Origin: Methylophilaceae bacterium
GTDB taxonomy: Bacteria > Pseudomonadota > Gammaproteobacteria > Burkholderiales > Methylophilaceae
Assembly (NCBI GenBank): GCA_947499625.1
Contig: CANMPB010000001.1
Location: 1-64,000, forward strand
Reading direction: 5' to 3'
DNA length: 64,000 nucleotides
Part shown: positions 9,489 through 19,035 of the stretch, in pieces
Numbering within the stretch: position 1 is the first letter of the stretch
How the letters are laid out: every line of letters begins with the position of its first letter
Position numbers and translations under genes: made by a program
Notes under the pieces: model-generated
Seen by the model: the letters and a program-made list of their open reading frames with translations, nothing else
Database searches by the model: none
Told to the model about the DNA's origin: nothing

Positions 9489-10661
9489 TTAGCGCGAAAG
9501 ACTAGACAAATCAGCTTTTAGGTCCTCTATATCCTCAAGGCCTACAGCGATTCTAACGAGATTGTCCTTAATGCCAGCTTTTTGACGCTCTTCAGGGCTG
9601 ACTCTTGAATGTGTCGTTGTTGTAGGGTGTGTAATCGTAGATTTAACATCCCCTAAATTAGCAGTAATCGAGATCAATCGAGTGGAATCAATTAAGCTCC
9701 ATGCCTCTTTTTGCCCACCTTTTACCTCAAAAGACACAATAGCTCCGCCCGTTTTTTGCTGTGCTAAAGCAAGTGTATGCTGCGGATGAGAGGCTAATCC
9801 AGGATAGTAAACACGATCGATCTGAGGCTGCGACTCAAGCCAGGAAGCTAAATGAAGTGCATTCTTAGAATGAGCGTCCATGCGAATAGATAACGTTTCT
9901 AAACCCTTTAAAAAAACCCAGGCATTAAATGCGCTCATTGTAGGTCCTGCTGATCGTAGGAATTGATAAATCGGCTCTATCGTTTTTTTATCTGCTAATA
10001 CTGCGCCTCCTAAACAACGCCCCTGTCCATCAAGATACTTAGTAGCAGAATGGATAATAATGTCGGCGCCCAATAACAAAGGTCTTTGAAGCGCAGGCGT
10101 ACAAAAACAATTATCCACAATCAATTTAATATCTTTTTGATGTGCAATTTTTGAAAGTGCTTTGATGTCGGTCACTTCAGTCAATGGATTAGATGGGGTC
10201 TCTACAAAAAAAAGTTTTGTGTTTTTTTGGATAGCATCTTCCCACTCATTAAGATTGGTGAGCGATACAAAAGTAACCTCTAAACCCCAGCGCTTTAAAA
10301 TATTGCTAAAGAGTTGTACGGTTGTACCAAAAATACTTCGAGACGCCACGATATGTTCCCCAGCAGAACATAGGCCCATAATTATTGCCAAAATAGCTGA
10401 CATACCGCTTGAAGTCGCCACACATGCTTCACTTCCTTCAAGAGCTGCGAGGCGATCTTGAAACATTGTGACCGTAGGATTCGTAAAACGAGAATAGATA
10501 TTGCCAGGCTCAGTACCCGCAAATCTTGCAGCAGCCTGCGCAGATGATTCAAACACATAGCTGGAAGTTAAAAAAATAGCTTCAGAATTCTCTCCGAACT
10601 CAGATCGTAATGAGCCAGCTCGAATCGCTTGCGTATCAAATTTCCATGGATCGTTATTCAT
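9489..10661 (-). CDS. metZ: O-succinylhomoserine sulfhydrylase
   Basis: MetZ uses PLP to make homocysteine directly from O-succinylhomoserine and sulfide. The 390-residue protein belongs to the Cys/Met metabolism PLP family: SGMSAILAI near residue 84, the PLP lysine in IHSATKYLDGQG near 207, and a C-terminal TTTHSR motif. Within that family (MetB, MetC, MetY, MetZ) the position downstream of cvpA-purF is the classic place of metZ in beta- and gammaproteobacteria. The ATG at 10661 has AAAGG about 9 bases upstream. Unlike the tightly packed genes upstream, it has its own promoter, SAM-II riboswitch and leader terminator, so it should be shut off when SAM is plentiful. Confidence 0.93.
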   Translation of the reverse strand: MNNDPWKFDTQAIRAGSLRSEFGENSEAIFLTSSYVFESSAQAAARFAGTEPGNIYSRFTNPTVTMFQDRLAALEGSEACVATSSGMSAILAIIMGLCSAGEHIVASRSIFGTTVQLFSNILKRWGLEVTFVSLTNLNEWEDAIQKNTKLFFVETPSNPLTEVTDIKALSKIAHQKDIKLIVDNCFCTPALQRPLLLGADIIIHSATKYLDGQGRCLGGAVLADKKTIEPIYQFLRSAGPTMSAFNAWVFLKGLETLSIRMDAHSKNALHLASWLESQPQIDRVYYPGLASHPQHTLALAQQKTGGAIVSFEVKGGQKEAWSLIDSTRLISITANLGDVKSTITHPTTTTHSRVSPEERQKAGIKDNLVRIAVGLEDIEDLKADLSSLSR

Positions 10662-10685
10662 AATCTGTTACCTTTTTTTGGGCAT

Positions 10686-10718
10686 AAAAAAACCCGTTTC
10701 ACAAAAAGCTAAAACGGG
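10686..10718 (-). terminator. Intrinsic terminator in the metZ leader, riboswitch controlled
   Basis: On the minus strand a 7-base-pair stem (CCCGTTT / AAACGGG) with a 12-base loop is followed at once by seven T residues: a textbook intrinsic terminator. It lies directly downstream of the SAM-II aptamer and 25 bases upstream of the metZ ATG. The loop side contains TTTAGCT, which can pair with AGCTAAA of the aptamer to form an alternative hairpin that excludes the terminator. Confidence 0.85.
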
Positions 10719-10721
10719 ACA

Positions 10722-10793
10722 GACCTCGCTTTAGCTGAATTTTTAACGCGCCCGCAAGCTGAGAAATAACTTTATCACTCAAATCAGCGCACT
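10722..10793 (-). ncRNA. SAM-II riboswitch aptamer upstream of metZ
   Basis: Read on the minus strand, the leader contains GCGCTGATTTGA, then CTTGCGGGCGCG with an A-rich linker, then AGCTAAAGCGAGG. These match the conserved elements of the SAM-II (metA) aptamer as I remember it: a first stem closed by GCGC/GCGC, a loop UGAUUU, the downstream UUGC-CGCG strand, and the GCUAAA segment that forms the pseudoknot. SAM-II occurs mainly in alpha- and some betaproteobacteria before met genes, which fits metZ. The aptamer begins a few bases after the predicted transcription start and is followed by an intrinsic terminator. Confidence 0.85.
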
Positions 10794-10797
10794 TCAA

Positions 10798-10825
10798 ATT
10801 ATGCACGATAAAAAAATTACGTCAA
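10798..10825 (-). promoter_or_regulatory. Predicted sigma-70 promoter for the metZ leader
   Basis: On the minus strand TTGACG (5 of 6) and CATAAT (5 of 6) are separated by 16 bases. The start point would fall near 10791, right at the 5' side of the SAM-II aptamer, which strongly supports the call. It lies in the 13-40 bases after the purF stop codon. Confidence 0.75.
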
Positions 10826-10838
10826 GAAACGCCTATTA

Positions 10839-12368
10839 TTAAGCTGCTTCCTCTTCATTTTTAATTAAATTTAAATCCATTTGCGTACTAGCATTTGACG
10901 GCTTGTCAGACATATTCGAATCAGCACGAAGTGTTTCGATATTTTTTAAATAATATTCATCAATATCGCCTGTAATATATTTGCCATCAAAACAAGAGGC
11001 ATCAAATTTCTTAAGTTTTGGATTAATCGATGCAATGTTCTCAATAAGCGCATCAAGATCTTGATAAATTAATTCATCTGCACCAATTTCTTCTCGAATT
11101 TCTTCGTCTGTTTTATTGGGTGCAAGTAATTCAGTGCGTGAAGGCATGTCAATACCATAAACATTAGGAAATCTGACAGGTGGCGCTGCTGAAACTAAAT
11201 AAACTTTTTTAGCGCCCGCCTCTCTAGCCATCTGAACAATCTCTTTTGATGTTGTGCCTCGAACAATCGAATCATCTACCAAAAGCACATTCTTATCTTG
11301 GAATTCGATTTTGATAGGATTAAGTTTTTGTCGTACTGATTTTTCTCTCAATGCTTGACCAGGCATGATAAATGTACGACCAATATAGCGATTTTTAATA
11401 AAACCTTCACGATAATCCAGACCTAATTCGAGCGCGAGCTGTAAAGCACTCGGCCTGCTTGTATCAGGAATAGGGATTACAACATCAATATCTAAATGAG
11501 CCCACGCTTTTTTAATTTTCTGTGCTAATGTTTTACCCATATTAAGTCGTGTTTGATAAACAGAAATACCATCAATCACGGAGTCAGGTCTTGCTAGATA
11601 GACATACTCGAATATACAAGGATGATGATTAGGCTTAGCACATTGTTTAGAATAAAAATTACCATTCATGTCAATAAAGACTGCCTCACCCGGCTCTACG
11701 TCTCTTACCAATTTAAATCCTAATACATCAATCGCTACACTTTCAGATGCCACCATGTATTCAACACCTTGGGGGGTTTCGTGTTTACCTATCACAAGTG
11801 GGCGAATACCGTGAGGATCTCTAAAGGCAAGAAGGCCAAAATTAGCAATCATTGAAACTACAGCATATGCTCCTTTGCATCGCTTATGAACTGAAGTGAC
11901 AGCATCAAAAACGACGTCACTATTAAGTACGGTGCTCTTTGCTGATTGTTCAATTTCATGCGCCAACACATTAAGTAAAACTTCTGAATCTGATGTGGTA
12001 TTGATATGACGAAGGTCTTGTCTAAAAATATCTTCTTTAAGCTTTTCGGCGTTCGTTAAATTACCGTTATGACCTAAGACAATTCCAAAAGGCGAATTTA
12101 CATAAAATGGTTGAGCTTCTGCAGCTGAGGACGAACCTGCTGTGGGATAACGGACATGTGCAATCCCTGCATTACCGATAAGGTTTAGCATATGGCGTGT
12201 ATGAAACACATCTTTCACAAGACCATTATTTTTATGCATGAAAAAAGTATTGCCGTCACAAGTGACAATACCAGCAGCATCTTGACCCCGATGCTGAAGG
12301 ACTAATAAGCCATCATAAAGTAGCTGATTAACAGGATTTTTACCAACTATTCCAAGGATTCCACACAT
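10839..12368 (-). CDS. purF: Amidophosphoribosyltransferase
   Basis: PurF makes 5-phosphoribosylamine from PRPP and glutamine, the first committed step of purine synthesis. The 509 residues start MCGILGIVG, placing the N-terminal nucleophile Cys directly after the initiator Met with no propeptide, as in enteric PurF. The class II glutamine amidotransferase domain covers about residues 2-235 and the phosphoribosyltransferase domain follows, with the PRPP loop [14 protein letters not shown] near residue 365. It follows cvpA by 15 bases. Confidence 0.97.
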   Translation of the reverse strand: MCGILGIVGKNPVNQLLYDGLLVLQHRGQDAAGIVTCDGNTFFMHKNNGLVKDVFHTRHMLNLIGNAGIAHVRYPTAGSSSAAEAQPFYVNSPFGIVLGHNGNLTNAEKLKEDIFRQDLRHINTTSDSEVLLNVLAHEIEQSAKSTVLNSDVVFDAVTSVHKRCKGAYAVVSMIANFGLLAFRDPHGIRPLVIGKHETPQGVEYMVASESVAIDVLGFKLVRDVEPGEAVFIDMNGNFYSKQCAKPNHHPCIFEYVYLARPDSVIDGISVYQTRLNMGKTLAQKIKKAWAHLDIDVVIPIPDTSRPSALQLALELGLDYREGFIKNRYIGRTFIMPGQALREKSVRQKLNPIKIEFQDKNVLLVDDSIVRGTTSKEIVQMAREAGAKKVYLVSAAPPVRFPNVYGIDMPSRTELLAPNKTDEEIREEIGADELIYQDLDALIENIASINPKLKKFDASCFDGKYITGDIDEYYLKNIETLRADSNMSDKPSNASTQMDLNLIKNEEEAA

Positions 12369-12383
12369 TTCAGCGCCTTAAAA

Positions 12384-12881
12384 TTATGTTCGTTGTGAAT
12401 ATTTTACATGCTTAAGGATATCAAGTGGCAAATAAACACCTGCCATAGATGCAAAAGACTCGAAATAAGGTTTAATCAAGGCATCCTGCCAAGCGGAGCT
12501 CTTTTCAAATAAGGTTGATTGAATAACAAAATGACAGACAAGCCCAATAAGAAGAGCTCGAACAAGGCCAAAAAAGCCGCCCAACAAAATATTAGGAAAT
12601 GTAAGTCCGGTGTATTTAATAAATTTGTTCAAGATGGCAATCACACCCATTGATGAAACAAGAACAGCTATAAAAATCAGGAAATAGGCGGCTAAATCGC
12701 GCAGTGACACTCTGTCAATCCAATACAGTTTGGAAGCTAGTGCGGGGGAAAAAGATTGCGCTAAATAGAAAGCAAAAAACCAAGCAATAATGGATAAAAG
12801 TTCACGTACAAAGCCACGATAACAACCTAGAAGTGCAGAGATGACAATGGTGATAAAAAAACCATAATCAACAAACGTCAT
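12384..12881 (-). CDS. cvpA: CvpA family membrane protein
   Basis: This 165-residue protein has four predicted membrane segments (about residues 5-22, 27-47, 63-85 and 100-122) and the N-terminal pattern VDYGFF...GCYRGFVRELLS of CvpA, the colicin V production family. Its exact role in the inner membrane is unsettled; it is linked to envelope integrity. It overlaps the stop of the SPOR gene by one base and precedes purF, the near-universal proteobacterial arrangement. Confidence 0.92.
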   Translation of the reverse strand: MTFVDYGFFITIVISALLGCYRGFVRELLSIIAWFFAFYLAQSFSPALASKLYWIDRVSLRDLAAYFLIFIAVLVSSMGVIAILNKFIKYTGLTFPNILLGGFFGLVRALLIGLVCHFVIQSTLFEKSSAWQDALIKPYFESFASMAGVYLPLDILKHVKYSQRT

Positions 12882-13405
12882 TAACTAATCTTCTTGATGA
12901 TGCCGGTGATCCCTGCATTCTTAATTTTGAGTAATGTTTCTTTAGCTAAAGCTTCAGTTTTAAATTCATCCGTAATTAACCTCACCTTATCAGCGCCATT
13001 AACTTTAATTGTTTCACTTTTAGTTTGGATATTTAATTGATTTAATTTTTGCTGGAGGGATTTAATCTTTTCATTATCTGAAAAAACACCTAATTGAATA
13101 TAGATACCGCTGTTGGAAGGCGTCACAGTTTCTGGTTTTATTTTTAATTGAGGGATTGGTGATTCTGAAATCACTTGCTTAGCCTCTGGTGGTTTAATAC
13201 TTTCAACGTTTGCGTATACAACTTCAGGAGTACTTTCCATTGATATTTTAATAGGCTCAGTAGGCCCTTTTTCATTACGATTTTTTAAAACAAACGGAGC
13301 TGAGATAAGAAGAATGAATAAAATGACACATGCGCCAAGGAGTCTCTTTTTGGCCTGACTAATCAGTTTGTCTTCTTGGGGCTCTATTGAATTGTCTTCG
13401 CTCAT
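12881..13405 (-). CDS. SPOR domain protein, DedD-like
   Basis: The 174 residues comprise a short cytoplasmic tail, one membrane segment at about residues 24-41, a charged/proline-containing periplasmic linker and a C-terminal SPOR domain (about 97-172, starting YIQLGVFSDNEK). SPOR domains bind denuded septal peptidoglycan, and DedD-type proteins act at cell division. The position folC-SPOR-cvpA-purF matches dedD of E. coli and its betaproteobacterial counterparts. It lies 3 bases after folC. Confidence 0.85.
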   Translation of the reverse strand: MSEDNSIEPQEDKLISQAKKRLLGACVILFILLISAPFVLKNRNEKGPTEPIKISMESTPEVVYANVESIKPPEAKQVISESPIPQLKIKPETVTPSNSGIYIQLGVFSDNEKIKSLQQKLNQLNIQTKSETIKVNGADKVRLITDEFKTEALAKETLLKIKNAGITGIIKKIS

Positions 13406-13408
13406 AGC

Positions 13409-14659
13409 TTAGGAAATAATTTTCATAATATCGGCAACGGTAAAGAAGGAACCGAATACAATTATTCTATCATTTCTAGTGACTTCCTTGGATGCAAATT
13501 GATAAGCTTCTTGTATATTTTTAAATGACTCTATACGTGCAGATGGATGAGTTTTTTTAATAGCATCAGAAATGATTTCGATACTTGCCGCTCTCTTATT
13601 TTGAATTTCTGCAATAAACCAATCATCGATATCGAGATTTAATTCATTAATCACACCAAAAATATCTTTGTCTCTAAGTATTGAAAATACTGCAATTGTT
13701 TTACCGGGCACAGCATGAGCTTTAAGGTTATGACTTAAGGATCTTGCAGCCTGGGGGTTATGAGCTACATCAAAAATCAAAGAAGGCATCTTTTGAACTT
13801 CCTGAAATCTGCCTGGCAATAAAGTTAATGAAATACCCTTTTGAATTGCAATTTCAGTTAAAGGCAATTTATCTTCCATAGTTTTAACTGCCATAAGTGC
13901 AATTGTTGCATTAGCTAACTGAAAATCACCTTGTAATTTAGGCAAGGGGACATTCATTACAAATGACGATTCGATTAAAAAATCAAACGAATCATGATGC
14001 ACTTCATAACCAAAATCTCTGCCTATAATTTTTAAATCAGCATGAATTGATTCGCAATGTTTTATTAAAGATTGCGTGGGATCGATGTCACCGCAAATTG
14101 CGGTCTTATTAGCACGATAAATACCCGCTTTCTCAAATCCAATCGCTTCTCTTGTGTGCCCTAAATAATCCATATGATCAAGATCAACAGTTGTGACAAT
14201 GGCGCAATCAGGATCAAAAACATTTACAGCATCTAACCTACCCCCTAAACCTACTTCGAGAATAGCAATGTCTACATGAGCTTCTGAAAAAATAATCATA
14301 GCGGCGATGGTGCCGTATTCAAAGTAAGTAAGTGTTACACCTTCTCTTACTGATTCAATTTTTGAAAAAGCCTCACAAATAAGCTCATCTGAAACAGCAA
14401 CGGCTTGAATTTTAATGCGCTCATTAAAATTTAAAAAATGTGGTGAGGTATAACAAGCAACTCTATAACCAGCTTCTTTATAAATCGATTCTAGAATGCT
14501 ACAGGTAGAACCTTTACCATTAGTGCCGCCAATAGTAAGAATAGGGAATGAAACGTTTAAATTTAAACGCTCAAGAACAATTTTGATACGCTCTAGTGTG
14601 AGGTCAATCGTAGAGGGATGAATTGATTCTATATACCCTAGCCAATCGTTAAGATTCAT
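13409..14659 (-). CDS. folC: Bifunctional folylpolyglutamate / dihydrofolate synthase
   Basis: FolC attaches glutamate to dihydropteroate and then extends the glutamate tail of folates. The 416-residue protein is a Mur-ligase-type ATP enzyme with the P-loop GTNGKGSTCS near residue 47, the YTSPHF motif near 74 and VDLDHMDYLG near 168. Length is normal. It lies 34 bases after accD, the usual accD-folC pairing, which suggests coupled expression of malonyl-CoA and folate functions. Confidence 0.95.
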   Translation of the reverse strand: MNLNDWLGYIESIHPSTIDLTLERIKIVLERLNLNVSFPILTIGGTNGKGSTCSILESIYKEAGYRVACYTSPHFLNFNERIKIQAVAVSDELICEAFSKIESVREGVTLTYFEYGTIAAMIIFSEAHVDIAILEVGLGGRLDAVNVFDPDCAIVTTVDLDHMDYLGHTREAIGFEKAGIYRANKTAICGDIDPTQSLIKHCESIHADLKIIGRDFGYEVHHDSFDFLIESSFVMNVPLPKLQGDFQLANATIALMAVKTMEDKLPLTEIAIQKGISLTLLPGRFQEVQKMPSLIFDVAHNPQAARSLSHNLKAHAVPGKTIAVFSILRDKDIFGVINELNLDIDDWFIAEIQNKRAASIEIISDAIKKTHPSARIESFKNIQEAYQFASKEVTRNDRIIVFGSFFTVADIMKIIS

Positions 14660-14693
14660 AGGGTGATTATCTGAAATCTTAGGGGGAGTTAAA

Positions 14694-15551
14694 TTAATTT
14701 TTAGATAATTTAGATATTAAATTAATAAGCTTCTTCTTCATGTCACGGCGATCTACAATCATATCAATGGCGCCGTGTGTTAGAAGAAATTCAGAGCGCT
14801 GAAATCCTTCAGGTAGTTTTTCTCTTACAGTTTGTTCAATCACGCGAGGACCAGCAAAACCAATCAACGCTTTAGGTTCGGCAATAATCACATCGCCTAG
14901 CATTGCAAAACTGGCAGATACGCCGCCCATAGTTGGGTCGGTAAGAACTGAAAAATAGGGTAATTTAGCTTCGCTTAACTTAGTTAATGAGGCACTTGTT
15001 TTTGCCATTTGCATAAGCGATAACAATCCTTCTTGCATTCTGGCGCCGCCACTTGCGGAGACACAGATGAACGTTGCTTTCGCCTTAATCGCAGCTTGAA
15101 TACCACGCACAAATTTTTCACCCACAACTGAACCCATAGACCCGCCCATAAATTTAAATTCAAAAGCGGCTACCACAACAGGCTTGCCTTCCATCGAACC
15201 CTGCATTACAACCATAGCGTCTTTTTCGTTAAGATCTTTTTGTGATGACTTAATTCGATCCGCATAACTTTGCGTATCGTTAAACTTCAAAGAATCTAGA
15301 GGCTGAATCAGCGCACCAATCTCTTTTCTTTTATCTTTATCCAATAAGATTTCTATACGTGCGCGTGCTGAAATTCGATTATGGAAAGAACATTTCGGAC
15401 AAACTTCCATATTTTCCTCAAGATCGGTTCGATAAAGTACTGCTTGGCATAAAGGACACTTGCACCACAAACCTTCGGGGATATTTTTTTTAGATACGCT
15501 TCCAACAATACGTTTAATTTTTGGAGGTAGGACATCTTTTAACCAGCTCAT
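14694..15551 (-). CDS. accD: Acetyl-CoA carboxylase carboxyltransferase subunit beta
   Basis: AccD is the beta half of the carboxyltransferase that transfers CO2 from biotin to acetyl-CoA. The 285 residues begin with a zinc ribbon whose cysteines are C32, C35, C51 and C54 (an extra C30 precedes them), followed by a crotonase-fold domain with [11 protein letters not shown] and [12 protein letters not shown]. Length and order (trpA-accD-folC) are standard for proteobacteria. Confidence 0.97.
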   Translation of the reverse strand: MSWLKDVLPPKIKRIVGSVSKKNIPEGLWCKCPLCQAVLYRTDLEENMEVCPKCSFHNRISARARIEILLDKDKRKEIGALIQPLDSLKFNDTQSYADRIKSSQKDLNEKDAMVVMQGSMEGKPVVVAAFEFKFMGGSMGSVVGEKFVRGIQAAIKAKATFICVSASGGARMQEGLLSLMQMAKTSASLTKLSEAKLPYFSVLTDPTMGGVSASFAMLGDVIIAEPKALIGFAGPRVIEQTVREKLPEGFQRSEFLLTHGAIDMIVDRRDMKKKLINLISKLSKN

Positions 15552-15567
15552 AGATTTACCCGAATCA

Positions 15568-16362
15568 TCAGTTAACTGCTTCTCTTAATTCTTCCATTAA
15601 CTTTGAAATATTTTGAATTAAATTGTCTTGATTTGAATTCTCAATTTCCTGAACCATACGACTGCCAACGACAACCGCATCAGAAATTTTAGCAACCTCT
15701 TTCGCTGTTGCTGCGTCTCTCACTCCAAAGCCTACGCCAATAGGAAGATCAGTTAACTCCCGAATCATGCCTACTTTGGATTTTACTTGCTCAATATCAA
15801 TATTGGCAGCACCTGTAACGCCCTTCAGTGAAACATAATATAAAAAGCCAGAGGCTTGCTCGATAATCAATTTTACTCTGTCCAATTCCGAGGTTGGCGA
15901 TAGCAAAAAAATACTATCGATATTTTTTTCTTTAAGAAGTTTTGTAAATTGCACGCACTCTTCGGGTGGGTAATCTACAGTAATAATGCCATCCACATCA
16001 GCAGTTTTAGCTCTTTCTACAAAAGCCTCAACACCAATCGCTTCAATAGGGTTAGCATAGCCCATTAAAATAAGAGGTGTTTGAGTGTCTTTTTCTCTAA
16101 AAGCTTTAACCATTTTAAATACATGAGATAAACCTACATGATGCGCTAGAGCTCTTTCGCTTGCTCTTTGAATCGTAGGCCCATCTGCCATTGGGTCTGA
16201 AAAAGGAATACCTAATTCAATCATGTCAGCACCCGAATCTACCAAAGCATGCATCATAGATACAGTTAGATCAGGATGGGGATCACCCGCTGTAATATAA
16301 GGGATTAAAGCTTTTTTATTTTTTTCTTTAAGCGTTTTAAATGTATTTGTAATTCTCGACAT
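15568..16362 (-). CDS. trpA: Tryptophan synthase alpha subunit
   Basis: TrpA cleaves indole-3-glycerol phosphate to indole, which is tunnelled to TrpB. From the ATG at 16362 it is 264 residues, the family length, starting [12 protein letters not shown] longer reading from 16422 overlaps trpB and adds 20 residues without family similarity, so I rejected it. Catalytic Glu lies in [11 protein letters not shown] and catalytic Asp in [21 protein letters not shown] is the phosphate loop. It begins 7 bases after the trpB stop. Confidence 0.96.
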   Translation of the reverse strand: MSRITNTFKTLKEKNKKALIPYITAGDPHPDLTVSMMHALVDSGADMIELGIPFSDPMADGPTIQRASERALAHHVGLSHVFKMVKAFREKDTQTPLILMGYANPIEAIGVEAFVERAKTADVDGIITVDYPPEECVQFTKLLKEKNIDSIFLLSPTSELDRVKLIIEQASGFLYYVSLKGVTGAANIDIEQVKSKVGMIRELTDLPIGVGFGVRDAATAKEVAKISDAVVVGSRMVQEIENSNQDNLIQNISKLMEELREAVN

Positions 16363-16369
16363 ATAAACT

Positions 16370-17572
16370 TTATAGATTAATATTTGAAATTTTAGCCACA
16401 GTGTTAATGTCCTTATCGCCACGGCCAGATAAATTCACAAGAATCACTTGATCGGGCTTCATGGTTTTCGCAAGCTTTTCTGCATATGCTAGAGCGTGGC
16501 TAGTTTCAAGCGCTGGAATAATACCTTCAGTAAGGCATAGGCTATGAAACGCATCTAAAGCTTCGGTATCTGTTACAGCAAAATATTCAGCGCGCTTAAT
16601 ATCTTTTAACCAAGCATGCTCAGGGCCAACACCTGGATAATCGAGACCTGCTGAAATTGAATGTGTTTCAATAATTTGCCCTTCTTCATTTTGCATTAAG
16701 TAGGTTCGGTTGCCATGCAAAACACCTATAGGGCTGTTGGCTGTTAAAGGTGCTGCGTGCTTGCCTGTCTCGATACCATGCCCTGCAGCTTCAACGCCAA
16801 TCAATCTAACTTCGCGCAAATCAATGTAGGGATAAAAAATACCCATCGCATTTGAACCACCACCCACACAAGCAACTACTGCATCAGGTTGTCGGCCAAG
16901 CATTTCATTCATTTGCATTTTGCATTCCACACCTACAACAGAATTAAAATCACGGACCATCATAGGATAAGGGTGAGGCCCTGCCACAGTGCCAATGATA
17001 TAAAAAGTTGTTGAGATGTTAGTGACCCAATCTCGCATCGCTTCATTAAGCGCATCTTTTAGAGTTTTAGATCCACTTTCTACAGGTACAACCGTGGCAC
17101 CAAGAAGCTTCATGCGGTATACATTAGGCGCTTGCCTCTTAACATCTTCGGATCCCATATAAACCACACATTCAAGACCCAAACGTGCTGAAATAGTCGC
17201 AGTTGCAACACCATGCTGCCCTGCTCCCGTCTCAGCAATAATCCGTGGCTTACCCATTCGCTTAGCAAGTAACGCCTGGCCCACAGTATTGTTGACTTTA
17301 TGAGCCCCTGTATGATTTAAATCTTCACGCTTCAAATAAATTTGAGCGCCGCCCACTCGATCAGACCACCTCTTGGCGTGATAGATGGGGCTTGGGCGAC
17401 CAACAAAATGCTTTAAATCATGATGAAGTTCAGTAAGAAAATCAGGGTCGTGGCGATACTTTTCATATATCGCTCTTAATTCACTAAGCGCCTCAATTAA
17501 AGTTTCTGCGACAAATACACCGCCAAATTGACCAAAATGGCCTTTTTCATCTGGCATATCATACGGCTGCAT
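16370..17572 (-). CDS. trpB: Tryptophan synthase beta subunit
   Basis: TrpB is the PLP subunit that joins indole and serine. The 400 residues show the PLP lysine in HTGAHKVNN near residue 90, [10 protein letters not shown] near 115 and the phosphate-binding [10 protein letters not shown] near 235. The ATG at 17572 overlaps trpF by 14 bases and is supported by AAGGA 8 bases upstream inside trpF; the next in-frame ATG (17557) has no such site. Translational coupling with trpF is likely. Confidence 0.97.
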   Translation of the reverse strand: MQPYDMPDEKGHFGQFGGVFVAETLIEALSELRAIYEKYRHDPDFLTELHHDLKHFVGRPSPIYHAKRWSDRVGGAQIYLKREDLNHTGAHKVNNTVGQALLAKRMGKPRIIAETGAGQHGVATATISARLGLECVVYMGSEDVKRQAPNVYRMKLLGATVVPVESGSKTLKDALNEAMRDWVTNISTTFYIIGTVAGPHPYPMMVRDFNSVVGVECKMQMNEMLGRQPDAVVACVGGGSNAMGIFYPYIDLREVRLIGVEAAGHGIETGKHAAPLTANSPIGVLHGNRTYLMQNEEGQIIETHSISAGLDYPGVGPEHAWLKDIKRAEYFAVTDTEALDAFHSLCLTEGIIPALETSHALAYAEKLAKTMKPDQVILVNLSGRGDKDINTVAKISNINL

Positions 17573-18182
17573 CTTGAGTTTCCTTTATAAATGCTTGAAT
17601 TTTAAGAGAATTTTTAATACCTTTTGATTCTTCGACGCCACCACTGACATCAACTGCATAAGGCTTCACTTTTTTTATAGCTTCTTTCACATTATCTACA
17701 GTAAGACCACCTGCTAATACTATGGGTTTAGAGAGCGAATGGGGAATTAAATTCCAATCAAATGTTTGCCCTGTGCCACCTTTGAGATATTCGTGAGATG
17801 CATCAAGCAATAAAGCTTCTGCATCATAAAAATCCTTGGCATATTGTAACAAATCTACTGAAGAGGAAACTGCAACTGCTTTGATATAAGGGAATTTAAA
17901 TTGTCTACAAAAGTCAGGCGTTTCATCACCATGAAACTGTAAAACATTGACTAATCCGGATTGAATCGCCTCTTCTATATCACTAGGATCAGCATTTACA
18001 AAAAGGCCAGCTTTAGTCACAAATGGAGGCAGCTCTTTAGCAATGACTTTGAAAGCATCTAAAGCAATATAACGTGGGCTTTCTTCATAAAAAACAAAGC
18101 CAAGGGCATCGCAGCCTGCGAGGATAGAAGCTTTTGCATCATCCAAGCGAGTAATACCACAAATTTTAGTGCGTGTTCTCAC
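17559..18182 (-). CDS. trpF: Phosphoribosylanthranilate isomerase
   Basis: TrpF isomerises N-(5-phosphoribosyl)anthranilate in tryptophan synthesis. The 207-residue TIM barrel starts with RTKICGITR, where the Cys is catalytic, and has LLLDAS with the catalytic Asp and the phosphate loop VDVSGGVE near the C-terminus. The start codon is GTG at 18182. trpF-trpB-trpA form a cluster apart from trpE/D/C, the usual arrangement in Betaproteobacteria. Confidence 0.95.
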   Translation of the reverse strand: MRTRTKICGITRLDDAKASILAGCDALGFVFYEESPRYIALDAFKVIAKELPPFVTKAGLFVNADPSDIEEAIQSGLVNVLQFHGDETPDFCRQFKFPYIKAVAVSSSVDLLQYAKDFYDAEALLLDASHEYLKGGTGQTFDWNLIPHSLSKPIVLAGGLTVDNVKEAIKKVKPYAVDVSGGVEESKGIKNSLKIQAFIKETQDAAV

Positions 18183-18222
18183 TGTAAAATCAATTCAAAA
18201 TGAAAGACTTTCATTATAAGGA

Positions 18223-19029
18223 TTAACGATCTTGGCATAAATAATTATTGTAAAAAATATTGACCGTTCGGTGCATAAAAGGAAATGCGTACTCCTTGTC
18301 ATAATCAACACCAGCCAAATAAAGGCCGTCAGGTGAAAATGTAGGGGGTGATTTTGTCCTGTCTTTCGATAACAACAATTCTTTAATATAGTCGCTTGGG
18401 TGGTTTCCTTTACCTATATACAAAATAGCGCCCATCATATTTCTAATTTGATGATGCAAGAAACCGTTCGCAGAAAACTTAAAGAGAAAAAAAGGATGGT
18501 AATTTTCAATAGAGGTACGAGACATTTTTCTAACAGGAGATTTGGCTTGGCACTCTGAAGATCGAAACGCACTGAAATCATGCTCACCTTCAAAATATTG
18601 AATGGCTTCTTTCATCTTTTTGAAATCAAGTTCATCATGAATCCATCCTGTCTTATTAGCCCACAAAGCAGATGGGAAAGAGGCGTTATAAACTAAATAT
18701 TCATAATGACGTTGTGAAGCTGAATAGCGCGCGTGAAATGCGTCATCAACTACCTGAGCCCATAATACCCGAATAGATGATGGCAAAAAGGAGTTAACAC
18801 CCCTTACCCAAGCAGTGATCGGTCTTTCACTTTGAGTATCAAAATGAATTATTTGAATGAGGGCATGAACGCCAGTGTCCGTTCGGCCTGAAGCGTAAGT
18901 ATCCAATTTTTCTAGCGCAATACTTTCAAGTGCTTTTTCAATTTCACCTTGGATGGAATCCACATCACTCTGCTTTTGCCAACCAGAATAATTAGATCCA
19001 TCATACTCAATACATAATGCGATTTTCAT
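18223..19029 (-). CDS. truA: tRNA pseudouridine(38-40) synthase TruA
   Basis: TruA makes pseudouridine at positions 38-40 of the tRNA anticodon arm. The 268 residues contain the catalytic Asp51 in YASGRTDTGVHA and the HHQIRNMMGAIL motif near residue 190. The gene lies 6 bases after the EcfT-like gene and 40 bases before trpF. The truA-trpF linkage is conserved widely. Confidence 0.96.
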   Translation of the reverse strand: MKIALCIEYDGSNYSGWQKQSDVDSIQGEIEKALESIALEKLDTYASGRTDTGVHALIQIIHFDTQSERPITAWVRGVNSFLPSSIRVLWAQVVDDAFHARYSASQRHYEYLVYNASFPSALWANKTGWIHDELDFKKMKEAIQYFEGEHDFSAFRSSECQAKSPVRKMSRTSIENYHPFFLFKFSANGFLHHQIRNMMGAILYIGKGNHPSDYIKELLLSKDRTKSPPTFSPDGLYLAGVDYDKEYAFPFMHRTVNIFYNNYLCQDR

Positions 19030-19035
19030 AAAAGT

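Noticed and set aside
16363..16422. N-terminal extension of trpA by 20 residues
   Set aside because: It overlaps the trpB 3' end and adds residues not found in TrpA; the ATG at 16362 gives the family length.
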